Source: Calliopum simillimum
Taxonomy: Eukaryota > Arthropoda > Insecta > Diptera > Lauxaniidae
Length of the DNA stretch: 64,000 nucleotides
Assembly (NCBI GenBank): GCA_951812925.1
Contig: OX638369.1
Span: forward strand, 23,775,329-23,839,328
Direction of reading: 5' to 3'
Positions within the stretch are counted from its first letter, which is position 1; each line of letters opens with the position of its first letter. Both the position numbers and the translations under genes were made by a program. Shown here piece by piece: positions 1-12,776 of the stretch. Below the pieces are notes generated by a model. It ran no database searches, was not told the origin of the DNA, and saw only the letters and a program-made list of their open reading frames with translations.

Positions 1-1600
1 GTCACCGTCAAAAAATCACTATAATACTGTTATTATTTTAACAAAACTGCTCATGTTTCACAGTCATAATATCTATTTTGAAATCTAGTCAAATTATCAA
101 TGCTAAAATATCACTGTAAGATTATCACTCCTAAAATACCACTGTTTAAATATCTCTTCAATATCATAACTATTGCAACTTAACTAATTTAATATCGCTG
201 CTTTAATATCAGTTTTAAATCATATCAAATTAGCATTGCTAAATTATCACTGCTTAAATATCACTGTCAAAATATCAAGTCAATATTATCATTATTGGAA
301 TGTAACTGTCTTAATATCGTTGTCATTATATCAATGTTAAAATCTTATGAAATTATCATTGCTAAATTATCACTGCTGAAATATTACAGTCAGAATATCA
401 CGGCAATACTAGTTAATATATACATAGTTGGAACATAACTTCTTAAATATTGCTACTAAAATATTAATGCTAAAATCTAATTAAATTGATATTGCTAAGC
501 TATCACTGCTAATGTATGACCGTCAAAATATCACCACATTATCATTATTAGCGGAACATAACTGCTTTAATATCGATGTGGTAAAATCAATGCTAAAATT
601 AAATAATCATTGTTAAACTATCACTGCTAAAACATCAGTGTCAAAGACCATATTATCATTATTGAGACGTAACTGCTAAAATATCGCTCCTATGATATAA
701 ATTTTAAAACCTAATCAACTTATCACTGCTAAAATATCACTTCTAAAGTATCATTATCAATATTATCATTATCGGAATATACCAGTTTAATATGGCTATT
801 ATAATATCAATGTTAAAATCTTATAAATTTATTATTGCTAAATTTTCACTACTTATATATCACCGTCAAAATATCATGAAAATAGTATCATAATTGAAAC
901 ATAAGATATCACTCTCCAAATATCATCACATTATCATTATTAATGGAACATAACTGCTTAAATATGGCTGCTGAATTATCACTGCTAAAATATCACGAAA
1001 ACATGATCATTATTGAAAAACAACTACTTAAATATCGCTGTTGTGATATTAAATTAAAATATAATCATATCTTCACTGCTAAATTACCGCTTCTGAAATA
1101 TGTCTGCAACAATATCTCGACAATATCGAAACGAAATTTGTTAAATATTCATAGTATGAATGTTAAAGTCAAATCACAATACTGCTAAATTATCAGTTCC
1201 AAAAAATATCACTCTCATAATATCCTTAAATATTAACATTATTAACTAAAACAAAATTCTAGAACTCTAATCAAGTTATCACAGCTAAGATATCGCTACA
1301 AAATTTTAAGTGCAAAAACAATTTTGTGCTTGTGCTACCGTTTTTGAGATAAAATACATGACACAATATATCGCAGTTTTAATATCATTGCTTAGGGCAT
1401 TAAAGAACTAAGCACTAAAATATCATCACATTATCCTTTCTAAAACATCACTTGGCAACGGCTCCGAAGCAATATCAGTGATGAAATGTCATAATTAAAA
1501 CATCACTCCAAAATATCACTGATAATTTATCAGCAAATTTTTAATTTTTCATTTTGCAACAAATAATTGCTTAAGCACTGTGCAACATTATCACTGAGAC
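1..1600. repeat. Diverged satellite with nested periods
   Basis: The sequence is made of many variants of a short motif (AATATCACTGCTAAA) recurring roughly every 14-18 bases. These are grouped in a longer unit of about 120-135 bases, marked by a recurring block resembling ATTATCATTATTGGAACATA (near 285, 545, 650, 765 and 930). Copies are diverged and the right edge fades near 1.6 kb. The left edge is outside the window. The 81-residue open frame at 943-1188 is a by-product of the repeat. Confidence 0.75.
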
Positions 1601-1639
1601 TAACACCCTTAACGTAACACTTCAATTTTCTGATGTCAC

Positions 1640-3570
1640 TCCTCGAGTTATACCACATACACTTGAACCATTATTGACGTTTATATGCCATAGCTGTGTG
1701 TGTGTATATTCACAAAGTTTCATGTCAATTTGACGTTGTGTTGACGAACGTCCACTGCAAGTTGATTAGCGTGCAGTGTTACCACCAACACCACCATCAC
1801 CATCAACAACACCTGCATGCTTTAATATCATTACTCTTGCTGCTTTCTAGCGTCCTGTAGAGATTTCTATTCTTGTTTTCTCCATAGTTCGATACCTTAA
1901 ATTGCAGATTTTGTTTTTGAATTTTTTTTTAAACACAGGTGTTGAAGTGTTCATTTTATTGACGAGTTTATTGCGAAGTTTCAGGTAATTAGTACAATTT
2001 TTCTTATTAAGTGCAAAATTTTTAGTAAACAACAGAATTTTGTTAATAAAAAGTGATGAAGCAAGGATACAGAGAGAGAGGCAAAGACTTTCATATAATA
2101 TTGAATGCTTTATTCGCTGGAAATAGAATATCAAAAGTGCTAAATTTCAAAATTATACGAGAATGTTTCAGAGTTTGGCTGAAACAAAAAAATGTCTTCA
2201 GCATGACTGTTTTAAGCAAGTAAACATAGTCATAAATATTATTTTTAAAAAAATTATTGCCAAAACATATCAAATTAATAGCATATCCATATCTGAAGCA
2301 TGTCATGTGACATATGAATGTTATTTTCATAAAAAATTTCATTAAAAAGGAAAACTCTGCACATTTGAGTAAAATTAAAATTCAATATATTTCAATGGAT
2401 TTTCAAGAAAACACTATTAAAATGTCAATGGATTATTATTATTTATTTTTTTTTTTTTTTTTTTTGGAATTAAAAATAAAGTTTGAAAAAAAAAAATAAT
2501 TTTTTCATTCAACGAGAAAAGTCATTATTAACACTTGCGCATAAATCCTTAAGCGGATATTAACCTAGCATATGAGAATGAAAAAAACTGACATAAAGCA
2601 CTCCATACAAAAGCGCCGCACACACATAAAATGTACTCTATTTGAGTATATGAGTTATAACTTTGTATGTAATATTACACTCACACTGACGTATAAGACA
2701 GTGCTCATTGAGTATGATGAATATGGCGCATAGGATATATGACAATATTTAAAAATGCATAACGCAAGTGCGACACATAATATCACATACATACAAACAT
2801 ATACTAAATGTGGGTACATTTATGAGTATGATATACATACATATACTTAATATATAGCTTTTAATAAGGTGTGGAAATGTTTGCCATCGTACGTATACAG
2901 ATGAGTTGTATGTGTGCTCTTTATAATTTCCAGCTTGAAGACAGTTCATTAATAATAAATGCTCTTACGAAGTTATGAGTCAGCGCGCTGTTAAAGGTAA
3001 AACTACTGCTTTAATGACGACTGTATTTAATTATAAAAACGTGATAAAAGCACATGAAACGGTCTAAGGTGTACCTCAAAATTTTGTCATTTAGAGTCAA
3101 AAAAAAAGTAGAAAATTTTGCCAGAAATCGTAAAAAAATTATTCGAAATAATTCTGTGAAAAGACAACAAAATAGTGAGAATATCAACTTTGATGCGAAA
3201 CAAAAAACTTTGTTGTATAGTAAAAAGTACATTATATATTGACAGTTACAACATTTACAAATAAGACACATATTACATTGTATCTAAACATATTGCGAAC
3301 AACAATCTCTGCTGATGTTGTTGATGATATTGCCACGAGTATCAACAAATACATTGATTTTGCATGTATGTAGATTACATGTGATTTTAATTCTATTTCA
3401 GTGTCTACAAATAGATACTTGCCTTAGGATAAATAAAATATGTATGAAAAACAGTAGCATACGACAAAAATATCTATGAAGAAACAGAAAATTTTTATCA
3501 GTATACCTACATCCGTAAAACGAATTATTTAATTTCGCTTAAAAGTATGCACTGAAATAATTACATTTAA
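1640..3570. other. Intronic sequence, nothing recognised
   Basis: AT-rich intron with short simple-sequence stretches, including a poly-T run near 2445-2465. No coding region, TIR pair or RNA gene was recognised. Confidence 0.5.
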
Positions 3571-3779
3571 GTGATGCTCCGTAGGAAACAGGGCCCTGTT
3601 TTTAAAAATCATAATACGTTTTCCTTGGAATATTCAAAAATATATATTCAGTTCTGTATGGGAATTCGTGCGGTTTCAATTACTTTTCGTTTCGATAGCT
3701 TTTTGATGAAAATAAAGAATCCGTTTAAGAGATATTCGATAAAAATTGAAATTTTTGACCGTTTCGCGATTTTCTAAGA

Positions 3780-4505
3780 ATTTTTTTACATGATAACACC
3801 AAAAATTTGTTTCTTAAATGCAGTCTTATGTACATTTTGACGCTTAATCTGACTGCATTATCAGAATGGTTATTATATTGACAGGATTTTGAGATATCTT
3901 TGCTTGAAGTTGGAGAAAACGTTGCTTTCAGGCAAATGGCGTACCTATAGTAGGTGAAAAATTTTTTTTTTTGTAATCGCAACAATTATCCACACTGTTT
4001 CTTAACAATACATACCTGCAATTTTTTTCAATAGGACTCTTACTTTCTGAGTTATAATCCTTTGAAAAGAAGCCATTTTTAACGCCCCATAAGGAGGTCG
4101 AAATTATATTAGTATCGAAAAATCGATTTATCGCCAAAAAAAACCTTCAAATTGAGTTGCATGGTATGAAATGTGTTATTACCAATAAGAACAAGGATCT
4201 GGGATAAAGAAGATGAGCGATGATATCTCACTAAATATTTGACCTTTGTATGGAGGCTTAATCCCATCTCTTCAAAGGATCATAACTCGGAAAATAAGAG
4301 TGCTATTTAATGAACAAGAGTGTAGCAGTCTGATGCTATTAAAAAAAAAGAGTTTTGCTTTTCCTAGTTGCTACGCCATAGTCCTAAAAACAGCGTTTTC
4401 TCCAACTTCAACCAAGGATATCTCAAGATCTTGCAGGTATATTGACAATTTTGAGGATGCCGTCGGACTTAACGTCAAAAAGTGCAAAATACTGCGTATA
4501 GAAAT
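3780..4505. mobile_element. Old foldback (long inverted repeat) element
   Basis: Two arms of roughly 300 bases are diverged reverse complements of each other, with the turn near 4140-4240. Matching blocks include TTGAAGTTGGAGAAAACG on the left (about 3904) and CGTTTTCTCCAACTTCAA on the right (about 4392). GAGTTATAATCCTTTGAAAAG (about 4050) pairs with the block near 4275. There are many mismatches and indels, so this is an old insertion. The ends and target duplication are not clear, and no coding sequence is present. Confidence 0.65.
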
Positions 4506-4526
4506 AAAAAAATCATTCCATTTTTA

Positions 4527-5473
4527 ATACCCTACACCCAGTGTATATTCACTTTGTCCTTCCGTTTGTAACGCAGAGAAGGAGGCGTGGCAGGTATAGA
4601 AAAGTATATATATTCTTGATCAGCGTCACCTCCTGAGTCAATATAGCCATGTCCGTCTGTCTGGCTGGCTGGGTGTGTGTGGAAATAAATTTTTTGGGAA
4701 AACTGAACAACATAATTTAATGAATTTTAGTATTCTGCCTCCATCGTAAAGTTAGCTCGGGGGATTGAAAATGAGTGAAATCGGTCAACGGACATGCCTA
4801 CCGCCCATACAAAAAATATATTCAAAATGCAATAATAACAGCATTATTTGCAAAAACAGAAGCAAAATACACATAAATACTAGGGAAAGTAAGTATCAGC
4901 TCTGAGCAAAAACTAGGCGAATTCGGACTAGAGGGCGCGGCACCTCCCATATAAACAAAATATTCAAAATGTTATATGGAAAGCGTTTTTTGAGATAACC
5001 CAACAAAATTACACTCAAACGCTCGGATTTATAAATGCAAGCTTTACGCAAGATCTAGGTAAGCTCGGACAAGAGGGCGTGGCACCTCCCGTATAGGCAA
5101 ATGTTTCAAAATTATATAATGAAAGTGTTTTTTGAGATAATCCAGCCAAATTTTACTCAAACACGAAGAACATTAATTGAAAGCTCTGAGTTTAAAGTAG
5201 GCAAAGTAGGATTAGAGGGCGTGGCACCTCCAATTTAAGCGAAAGTTTCAAAATGCTACACTGAAAGATTTTTTTACGAAAACCTAACCGAATTTTACTC
5301 AAACGCTCAGAACAGTAAATGCAAGCTCTACGCATAATCAAGGTATGCTCGGAGGCGAGGGCGTGGCACTCCCCATATAAGCAATTTGTTCTTATACTCT
5401 GCTAAAAATATACTTGAAATGCAGTGTGTGGTATTTAGTTTTTGGCCAGGCCAAAGATACCACTCTTACTAGT
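4527..5473 (+). mobile_element. Helitron-like non-autonomous element, copy 1
   Basis: The head contains TACCCTACACCCAGTGTATA, a short hairpin, followed by TTCACTTTGTCCTTCCG, shared with the copies at 14.6 and 40.6 kb. The middle has three to four tandem units of about 145 bases, each with a GAGGGCGTGGCACCTCC core. The tail is a near-perfect hairpin TTTGGCCAGGCCAAA, then 13 bases, then CTAGT followed by T. A 3' hairpin just before CTRRT and a central repeat array are typical of Helitrons and DINE-1/Helentron derivatives. No Rep/helicase gene is present. Class assignment is inference; membership of one family is seen directly. Confidence 0.6.
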
Positions 5474-5640
5474 TTTTTTTTTTTTTTTAACTCTCCAAAA
5501 AAGAGATAAAGAGATCTATCTTTCAACTACTATTTTGCTCAAAAAAATTCCGAAACGAACAGTAATTGGCGTCAAAAAAGCTCGAAGACAGATGTAATTA
5601 ACAATGGCTGACGATGCTGCCTTTCTCAGTTGAAATAATT

Positions 5641-6465
5641 ACACAGGCTTACAAAAAAAAAATTTCATGCCGTTTTGACCAGACTATGTGTTTTCTAGGG
5701 ACTTTGACGTCCTGAGTCCGATTCCCGGGTCCGTTTTTTCCAGAACGTCTGAGAAAAAGATTTCAAGGTCATATGAAGGCCAAAATGGGGTTCATGTGTC
5801 GTTTAGTGATAAATTCGCTAAAATTCTGAAACTAATTTTTAATCATTGAGCTCTTAGGTCTTAAAAAGAATATGTGAGCAAAAAGGGTATCTCGGACTTA
5901 GTTTCGGAGATATAGCCATCGGAAGATCAGAATATATATCTTCTATGGAAACCGCTATAAGTTGGGAACCACTGAATGGATTTGGAAAATATTGTCGTTG
6001 TTGTTATTGTTGTTGTTGTTTTTGGTGTTGTTGATTTATTTCTTGTTGTAATTGAAAAACTTCACAAAATTTCAAAAAGCTCATATCTCCAAAACTATGA
6101 ATCCAATTGAAAATTAATCAGAACACTTTTATAGGCTGTTATAATACCTTTCATATGACATCAATATTTTACAAATCCATCAAGGGGTTCCCAACTTATA
6201 GTGGTTTTCATAGAAGATATATCCGGATCTACCGATGGCTATATCTCCGAAACTAGGGCCAAGATACCCTTTTTGATCACATATTCTTTTTAAGAACTAA
6301 GAATTTAATGATAAATTAGTTTCAGAATTTTAGCTAAAAGACACATGTGCTCCATATGACCTTGAAATATTTTTTCTCAGACGTTCTGGAAAAAAATGGA
6401 CCCGGGAATCGGACTAAGGACGTCAAAGTCCCTTGGAAACACATAGTCTGGTCAAAACGCCATGA

Positions 6466-6499
<34 letters not shown>

Positions 6500-6510
6500 T
6501 AAACCTGTGT
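5641..6510. mobile_element. Foldback/MITE with about 330-bp arms
   Basis: Long imperfect inverted repeat. The left arm starts ACACAGGCTTAC, and the right end is its counterpart GTAAACCTGTGT. Matching interior blocks include CAGACTATGTGTTTTC with GAAAACACATAGTCTG-like sequence (about 5682 and 6436), GATTCCCGGGTCC (5721) with GGACCCGGGAATC (6397), and TATAGCCATCGG with CCGATGGCTATA. The loop (about 5990-6120) carries a GTT microsatellite. The flanks can be read as a 3-bp TTA duplication, which would fit PIF/Harbinger, but this is weak. Long homopolymer A/T runs lie just inside each end. No coding sequence is present. Confidence 0.75.
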
Positions 6511-7199
6511 TATCAAACTTGAGCATTGAGAATCTTATAGGAACAAGTTAAACTTCATGGATTCAAAAACTCTTTTTTGGAATAAATGTTTATAGTTCGA
6601 AATTGAACTGTATTGTTAATTTTTGGTCAAAATTTCTCAATGTACCTTAGGGATGTCAAAATTTAGACATCGAGTCTTTTTAAGCAAAAAAAATATACAA
6701 ATTCATGAATCCATTTGCTTACCATGAAAAAACAATAAACAAATAAACAATCAAAATATCTCATTACCTAAGGGTTCAAAGGATCAACCAAATATCTAAA
6801 GATTCATTGAAAAGAAGATAGTAGAAAAGTTTATCTAGTTTTAGCCAAAAGACTATTTAAATCACACAACACCATTAAAGCATAGCACTAGAAATACTTT
6901 GTGTCAACAATAGCGTTGTCCTATATTATATAACAACAACAACAAAAACAACAACAACAAAAACTAGAGCAGAAATGCAAAAATGCAATTTTACCCATTA
7001 ACGATATTAAATTAAAATTGCAGCAAATTATGAGAAATTTCTTCTCAAGTATTTCAATAATATTTACATTGCAGCATTTCAGGCGCACGGCGCTTGTACA
7101 AGTGCTCTCATTCATAAAGCACAAACTTACAAAATGAAAGGAAAAAAAGAATAAATAAAATAACATAGCAACAAAAACAACAAAAGCAAAAACAATATG

Positions 7200-7640
7200 A
7201 AAATAAAGTTAATTCACTTTACATAATTGTGGCGTATACCAACAACAACAACAACGAAAAACATGCAAATGCGTATACCACTTCACGCTAGATGTCGTTC
7301 GTTTGTTTGTTGCGTTGCGCTTGTTGTTCTTGTTTTTGTTGTTGCAGCTGTTGTAGCGCATAAGTTGGTCGACATAGTGGCCACATAAAATAAGCAAACG
7401 ACACAGCCCAACTTGACATGAGACGCGCCTGGACAAAACGCGTTGACGCTATGACGACAAATGACGATGACGACGACGACGACGGCAATGATGTCCTTTG
7501 TTGATTGTGGCAATAGGATATTTTAGCCAAATGGCTTTAGAAGGCTTGTAACGCGCATTTTGTTGACTTAAGAAATTTGCATAAATTTAAGTTGTGATTT
7601 TGTTGTTGTTTCTATTGTTGTTGTTGTTGTTGTCATTAAA
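7200..7640. repeat. CAA/GTT and GAC trinucleotide microsatellites
   Basis: Runs of (CAA)n and (GTT)n at about 7231-7255, 7318-7350 and 7595-7632, and a GAC run near 7466-7480. These give open frames on both strands with glutamine, asparagine, valine or serine runs; they show no gene-like features. Confidence 0.7.
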
Positions 7641-7846
7641 ATAATAAAAACTTATATTGAAATGTACATAGTTTGTATAAATACTCCTCCCATTGATTTA
7701 ATTTGCATTAATGTTCATAATAGTAATATTTTGTATTAGTGCATTATGTTTTGTTCATATATCTTCTTGTTAAAACAATCTTCGTTTTCTGGGAAAAATA
7801 AACAAAAATATATATAATTAATAAATGTGCAATATAAAGAACACTT

Positions 7847-8103
7847 GAGGAGTGGCCGTACCAAAGGGCCTAAGTACCATTTCGAGGCAAAAGTAGTGTC
7901 AGAATATGAAACGGGTGACATTTTGTTAGAAATTAAGAAAAATGTTTTCTGTTTCCACCAAAAATTTACTTGATAGTGTGAAATTGATTTCATTATGTTA
8001 AAAAAATTATAACAGTCAAATAACCAACTATTAGGCACATAAAAAGTATGACATTACTTTTGCCTCGAAACGGTACTTAGGCCCTTTAGTACGGCCACTC
8101 CTC
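7847..8103. mobile_element. Short TIR element (MITE), 257 bp
   Basis: Starts GAGGAGTGGCCGTACC and ends with the near reverse complement GTACGGCCACTCCTC. The inverted repeats extend about 60 bases with few mismatches (GGGCCTAAGTACC with GGTACTTAGGCCC; GAGGCAAAAGTA with TACTTTTGCCTC). ACTT lies directly outside each end (7843-7846 and 8104-8107) and is the likely target duplication. Non-coding; superfamily not assigned. Confidence 0.8.
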
Positions 8104-8326
8104 ACTTGTCGTATAAGCTACACTTGCCTTTTCATTTTACTCCAGCAGCTATTATCCTATTTTGAGAGTATTGCTGTTTTGATGCCAACTTTTTACTTAA
8201 AATCAGAGCAGCTAGAAGTTTCTTGACAAGTCTCTTAACAAACAAAGTCTCATAGCTGATTGGCTAATCAACTCATGTTTGGACTTAGAGTACTTTAACA
8301 CTGACTCAACTACTCTGCAATCTGTT

Positions 8327-9195
8327 TAAGGGGTATGAACACTGTAAACGCTTTAATTTCAGGTTGTTTTTATTTTATTACTTAATTAAGAAAAATTGGC
8401 TTGACATATAAATATAAAACTTTGTATATGTACTAAGTAAGCTGCTATATATATTTCTGGTCTACGCAATCTAACATTTCTATTAGAAAGTTCGACATTT
8501 TTTAGCATAAACGTACTCACAACGTTTTGATGTTTACATTGAGCTAAGAAAATCAATTTTTACCTTAATAATTTAAGCGATTGATAAATTATGGGGTTTC
8601 CAACGAGAACAAACGTTGTTTACAACTAAGTGTTCATTCAAATCGAATGTATTGGAGTGGAACTAATCTGCAAGGATGTTTCTATCTCACGGTATGTCAC
8701 ATGACGATCTTGCATTATCAGTTCACGCACGGCATCAATGTTCTCTGGCACAATGGCCGTTTTTGGACGACATTCACGGAATTCGTCTTTGGGCGAACAT
8801 CGGCCACTATTGAATTCATTAAACCAGTTTTTCACAGTGCTATAAAATGGTGCTTCATCGTCATACAAAGGCTTAAGTTCATCAATGCACTCTTGTCGTG
8901 ATAATCCACGTCGAAAATTGTGAAAAATGATCGCAAAAAAATGTTCACGAGTTAATTCCATTTTTTTGCCAAATTGAGTTTTTCAAGTCACTGTAAGCAA
9001 CACAAAATGATGGTCGTACGTCAAAACGTTCTGAGTACGTTTTTGCTAAAAAATGTCAAACTTTCCAATGGAAATGCCAGATTGCACCTTGCAACACTTA
9101 GTGTTGCCTAGGCCAGAAATATATATAGCAGCCCACGTAATTGAAGTTAGTTCTACATGAAGAAATTAAAGCGTTTACAGTGTTCATACCCCTTA
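8327..9195 (-). mobile_element. Deleted mariner with long imperfect TIRs
   Basis: Ends carry about 33-bp inverted repeats (AGGGGTATGAACACTGTAAA at the left, its complement at the right), bounded by TA at both sides as expected for mariner. Weaker inverted similarity continues inwards for about 200 bases. At under 0.9 kb it is shorter than a full mariner (about 1.3 kb), and it contains only the N-terminal part of a transposase on the minus strand. Confidence 0.8.
8638..8961 (-). pseudogene. Mariner transposase, N-terminal fragment
   Basis: The 107-residue frame reads as the DNA-binding half of a mariner transposase. It has the paired helix-turn-helix start typical of SETMAR-like mariners (REHFFAIIFHNFRRGLS), then the VKNWFNEFNSGR block, then the second helix-turn-helix. 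It stops before the catalytic DD34D domain, which the element lacks entirely, so it cannot transpose alone. It lies inside the TIRs at 8327 and 9195. The family call is recognition of conserved blocks, not a search. Confidence 0.8.
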
Positions 9196-10619
9196 ACATA
9201 ACCGATACTTATTCTGAATTTTCATTAGTTTAAATGTGCAGCTCCTGAAAAAAGGCGAGGGCTTCAAGCCGCATAACACTTGCTTGCAAAATAAGAAACA
9301 AATTTTCAACGCTCAATGCCACTTTTTTTCTTCAGATGCATTTTGGGCTTTTTAACTCAAAACTTTCCTCGAAATTTTTTTAATGGGTTTTCGAGATATT
9401 TTTTGTAAAACTTTTTTTTTTTTTGTGTATTTTTTTTTTGAGAAGGTAGATTCAGAATTTAAACCGTATTTTAAGCAAAAAGCTTCAAATTGTTTCACAC
9501 AACGAGCTGAACTCAAAATAGTTAAATTTTCAAAGATCCTTCCTACATTGTTTTCAAATACGTATTGAGATTTAAGTGGTATTAGCCAAAATAAATCGTC
9601 AATTTGATAAGTTTAACAAAAATCGGGAAAAAAACTAAAAGAAAAATAACTTTACTTTTTAAATATAGATCGGTTCTCTAAAAGAAAAACAAAAAACATA
9701 TTATTATTGTAAGAAATAATGAAAATTTTAAATATACAGTGCATATTATACATATGCGTATAATGAAAATATAAGTTATAATTGCCGGAGTAAAGACCAA
9801 TTGAGTGAAGAGATCAAAATTAATATTTCAACCCCAGTCCTTTTGAGCTATAGTGAATCAAATATCATTCAAATTTCGATAATTTATAGAATCTTGCATC
9901 ACCTCATAAACTTTTTAAGGACCGAATAATTAAGAAAGTTCAACAATGTCATCTGATCCATGTTTTTTGATAGCAAAGTAATGTGAATAAATCATTATCT
10001 GTTGTTTATTTTTGTTGGTGTTTAAAAAAACAATAATTGTAATCTGAATCCAACAATGTTGTCTGATCCATGCATGTTTGTACCAAAATGATATAAATAA
10101 TTATCTGTTTCCGAAAAACAACAAAAATTTTATAACGAGTATTTTTATCAAAAACATATTTTGAATTAAGATCGATCCCTATTCTACTTAGATGTAGTAA
10201 ATAGTAAGCTGATTGGGGCAATTTTATTACCATAAAGGCGCAATGATTCTACTATCTTTCAAACCAGTGAAGTGACCCTTCGCATTCTTGATGTGAACAT
10301 TACAGGATCAACAACTTGAGGATATCCACTATTCAACTGGACTCAAAATGGATAAGTTATGAGAGAGAAATTGAGAAAATTCTGGTTTTTAAATTTGCTT
10401 ATTTTTAAAATTCTTCTGACATTATACTACAAAATATTCCGCAGCTTTAAGGAAAAGGGCTTTTTTACCTAGAAAAGATGAAGAATTGAGCGGATTCTTT
10501 AATAATCAGGAAGAATATAGTTTATTCTACTGAAATTAGCAAAACTCAGTGAATATGAAAAAATGGACTTATCCGCATTGGCTTCTGGGGGACTCATGTA
10601 TTAAGTAGCATCTAATTAA
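9196..10619. other. Intronic sequence, nothing recognised
   Basis: AT-rich sequence with poly-T runs near 9413-9440. A repeated phrase (CAACAATGTCATCTGATCCA near 9942, CAACAATGTTGTCTGATCCA near 10052) suggests a short direct duplication of about 110 bases. No gene was seen. Confidence 0.45.
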
Positions 10620-11868
10620 TAAGGACTGCGTTCGATAAAATTGTCCGACACATTTTATTCAAGAACTTGTTTTCAAATTACTAAATTTAAAAATTTTTTT
10701 CGCAGTAGGCTTTGAATTGAATGTGCCAAAACTATGGTTTTCAAATTTTGTCCCTAGTCAGTCATATTTACTTTAAAATGGCAAACGTGCTATAAGTTCG
10801 AAAAACTATAATACAAATTTTTGCAGACCACCCGCGGTAGACTATCAATAAAATTGCTCGGAATAGCAAAGTTAATGTGAAATTGGTGTCAAGAGTTCGG
10901 AAAAAATTTAAGGAAGACTTGGGTGTCTTTCGAAAGCCAGATTCCGCGAAAGAAAAAGGCATTCGTGACCAAAACAAAAAGAAAAACTTCGTTACAAATT
11001 TTAAAGAGAACCCCAGCATTTCATGCAGAAAACTGGCACAGAAGGTAAAGTGTTCCAAGTTTTTAGTTCGCAAGGCCAAAAAGAAGGTTAATTCGAAGAT
11101 GTTTAAGGTACAAAAAGTTTCTGACAGAAATGCTATGAAGAACACGAAAGCAAAACAGCACGCCATAAAATTAAAAATAAATTGTTTTCCAAAAATTCGA
11201 ATTCTGCATCGTGGACGACGAAACGTATGTTTTAGCTGATTTTAATCTGCTTCCAGGCCAAAAATTTTACACTGTAGACTCGCGGGAGAATGTGGACGAA
11301 AGCTTAGATCAAAAAAGCAGTCAAAATTTCCTCGTAAGTTCTTGGTTTGGCAAGCAAACTGCAGTTGTGGCAAAAGGAGCAATTCTTTTGTAACCACTGG
11401 AAAAGTAAACTCCGAATTCTATATTAAGGAATTCTTGGAAAAAAGACTTTAGCCATTCCTACAAAGGCATGAAGTTTCCACTTTTTTTAGGCAGACCTAG
11501 CATCTTGTCATTATAGTAAATTGGCCTTGGAGGGGTACTCGAGAAATAATGTGATTTTGGTGCCTCGTGAAGCAAATCCTCCAAACTGTCCAGAACACTG
11601 GTCAGTTGAAAGATTCTGGGCTTTGGTCAAAAAGGAGATAAAGGCAATAAAAAAAGTTGCCAGGGATGCTCAAAATTTTCGAGAAAAGTTGTATTCAGCA
11701 GCTAGAAAGTTATCAAATAATACCATAAAATCCTTAATGGAAGGAGTGTCAGAAAAGTTACAAAAAAATTTGGCGGTTCAAGAATGAGTCTAACTTTTAA
11801 AATCGGTCTACTAGTTCTTGAGATTTTTTGAATTTTGTATCAGACAATTTTATCGAACGCAGTCCTTA
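10620..11868 (+). mobile_element. Tc1/mariner of DD37E type, full length but decayed
   Basis: TIRs AGGACTGCGTTCGATAAAAT at the left and its complement at the right, bounded by TA. The 1.25-kb length is normal for an autonomous ITm element. The transposase remnants inside are on the + strand and broken by frameshifts and stops. Confidence 0.85.
10877..11787 (+). pseudogene. DD37E-type transposase remnant
   Basis: Three consecutive fragments in different frames match successive parts of one transposase: a basic N-terminal part (10877-11200), the first catalytic region with DDETYV (from about 11211), and the C-terminal catalytic part (about 11490-11787). In the last part an Asp in ADLASCHYS and the Glu in SVERFWALVK are separated by 37 residues, counted directly. 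NPPNCPE precedes that Glu. The spacing defines the ITmDD37E group known best from mosquitoes. The catalytic residues remain but the frame is broken by at least two shifts and stops (for example the TAA near 11391), so it is not functional. Confidence 0.8.
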
Positions 11869-12776
11869 GTATATTCTTTACAATATACGTATTTCAAACG
11901 AAGAATTTCGAAACCCTGATGAATAGGATAAGCTAAAAAAGTTCACCCAGATCGTCGACAAACCTATCTGCGCTTTTATAAAGCATTTCCAGAGGAAGTT
12001 TTCTTCATGTTTCTCCTACTTCTCTTTATAATATCGGCTACTCGAAAAACCATACTCGTCAGCACCTAGACAACTGTAGTTCTTCATATTTGTATATACG
12101 TACTCGTATTCCATATATCTAGATAATTTTGTCATATTCTTTTTAATTCCTATAGGCTACGCCAAAACCCCGAATAAGTGCTTGGTAAAGTACGTCCATT
12201 ATTGACCTGTATTTATCAGCATTTGCTGTGTTCGTTCATAATGAAAATTGTGTCAATTTGTTTGCGTTGTATTGCATTGGGCGGCAAATCTCTGTTTCGT
12301 TTTAATGTTGCAATGTGAGGCCAAATGGGCTCAACCCAACCCCCAAAGCGATATCATCGCATCACAACACAGTTAACATTTTCAATACAACAAACACAAC
12401 AATAATAGCAAATAGAGCTTTAGCGTTATTGCATTTGATTTGTTTGTGCAAAGCTGCTTATTATGGTCCATTAAGCATTGTTTAAGGATATCCTGCACAT
12501 TATCCTTAGCGCAGCAGTTCACATATACAATGTTGCAGCAGCAATATATATACAAACATAGAGCAGTCGTTGCGATAAAGTGATTTTTCCTATCAGTGAT
12601 GAGTGTAGTCAAATGGAACTAGTGTAGGAGTTCAGGGGAATGATTGCGTATGAGAAGTTTTAGCTTACACCAATGCACAAAATATTGTATTTGTTCAATA
12701 CTTTATTCGATTCGAGGAAACTATTCACAGTGAAGATACATAGTTGTGCTAAATCAATACTGTTGCACAGTGTAAT
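11869..12776. other. Intronic sequence, nothing recognised
   Basis: Unassigned intron. No TIR, coding or RNA signal was seen. Confidence 0.45.

Noticed and set aside
943..1188. 81-codon open frame
   Set aside because: Lies wholly inside the satellite at 1-1600; its codons are the repeat motif.
7209..7530. Several minus-strand open frames with Gln/Asn or Ser/Val runs
   Set aside because: By-products of CAA and GAC microsatellites.
10768..11166. 132-codon minus-strand frame
   Set aside because: Antisense shadow of the DD37E transposase remnant, which has recognisable motifs on the + strand.
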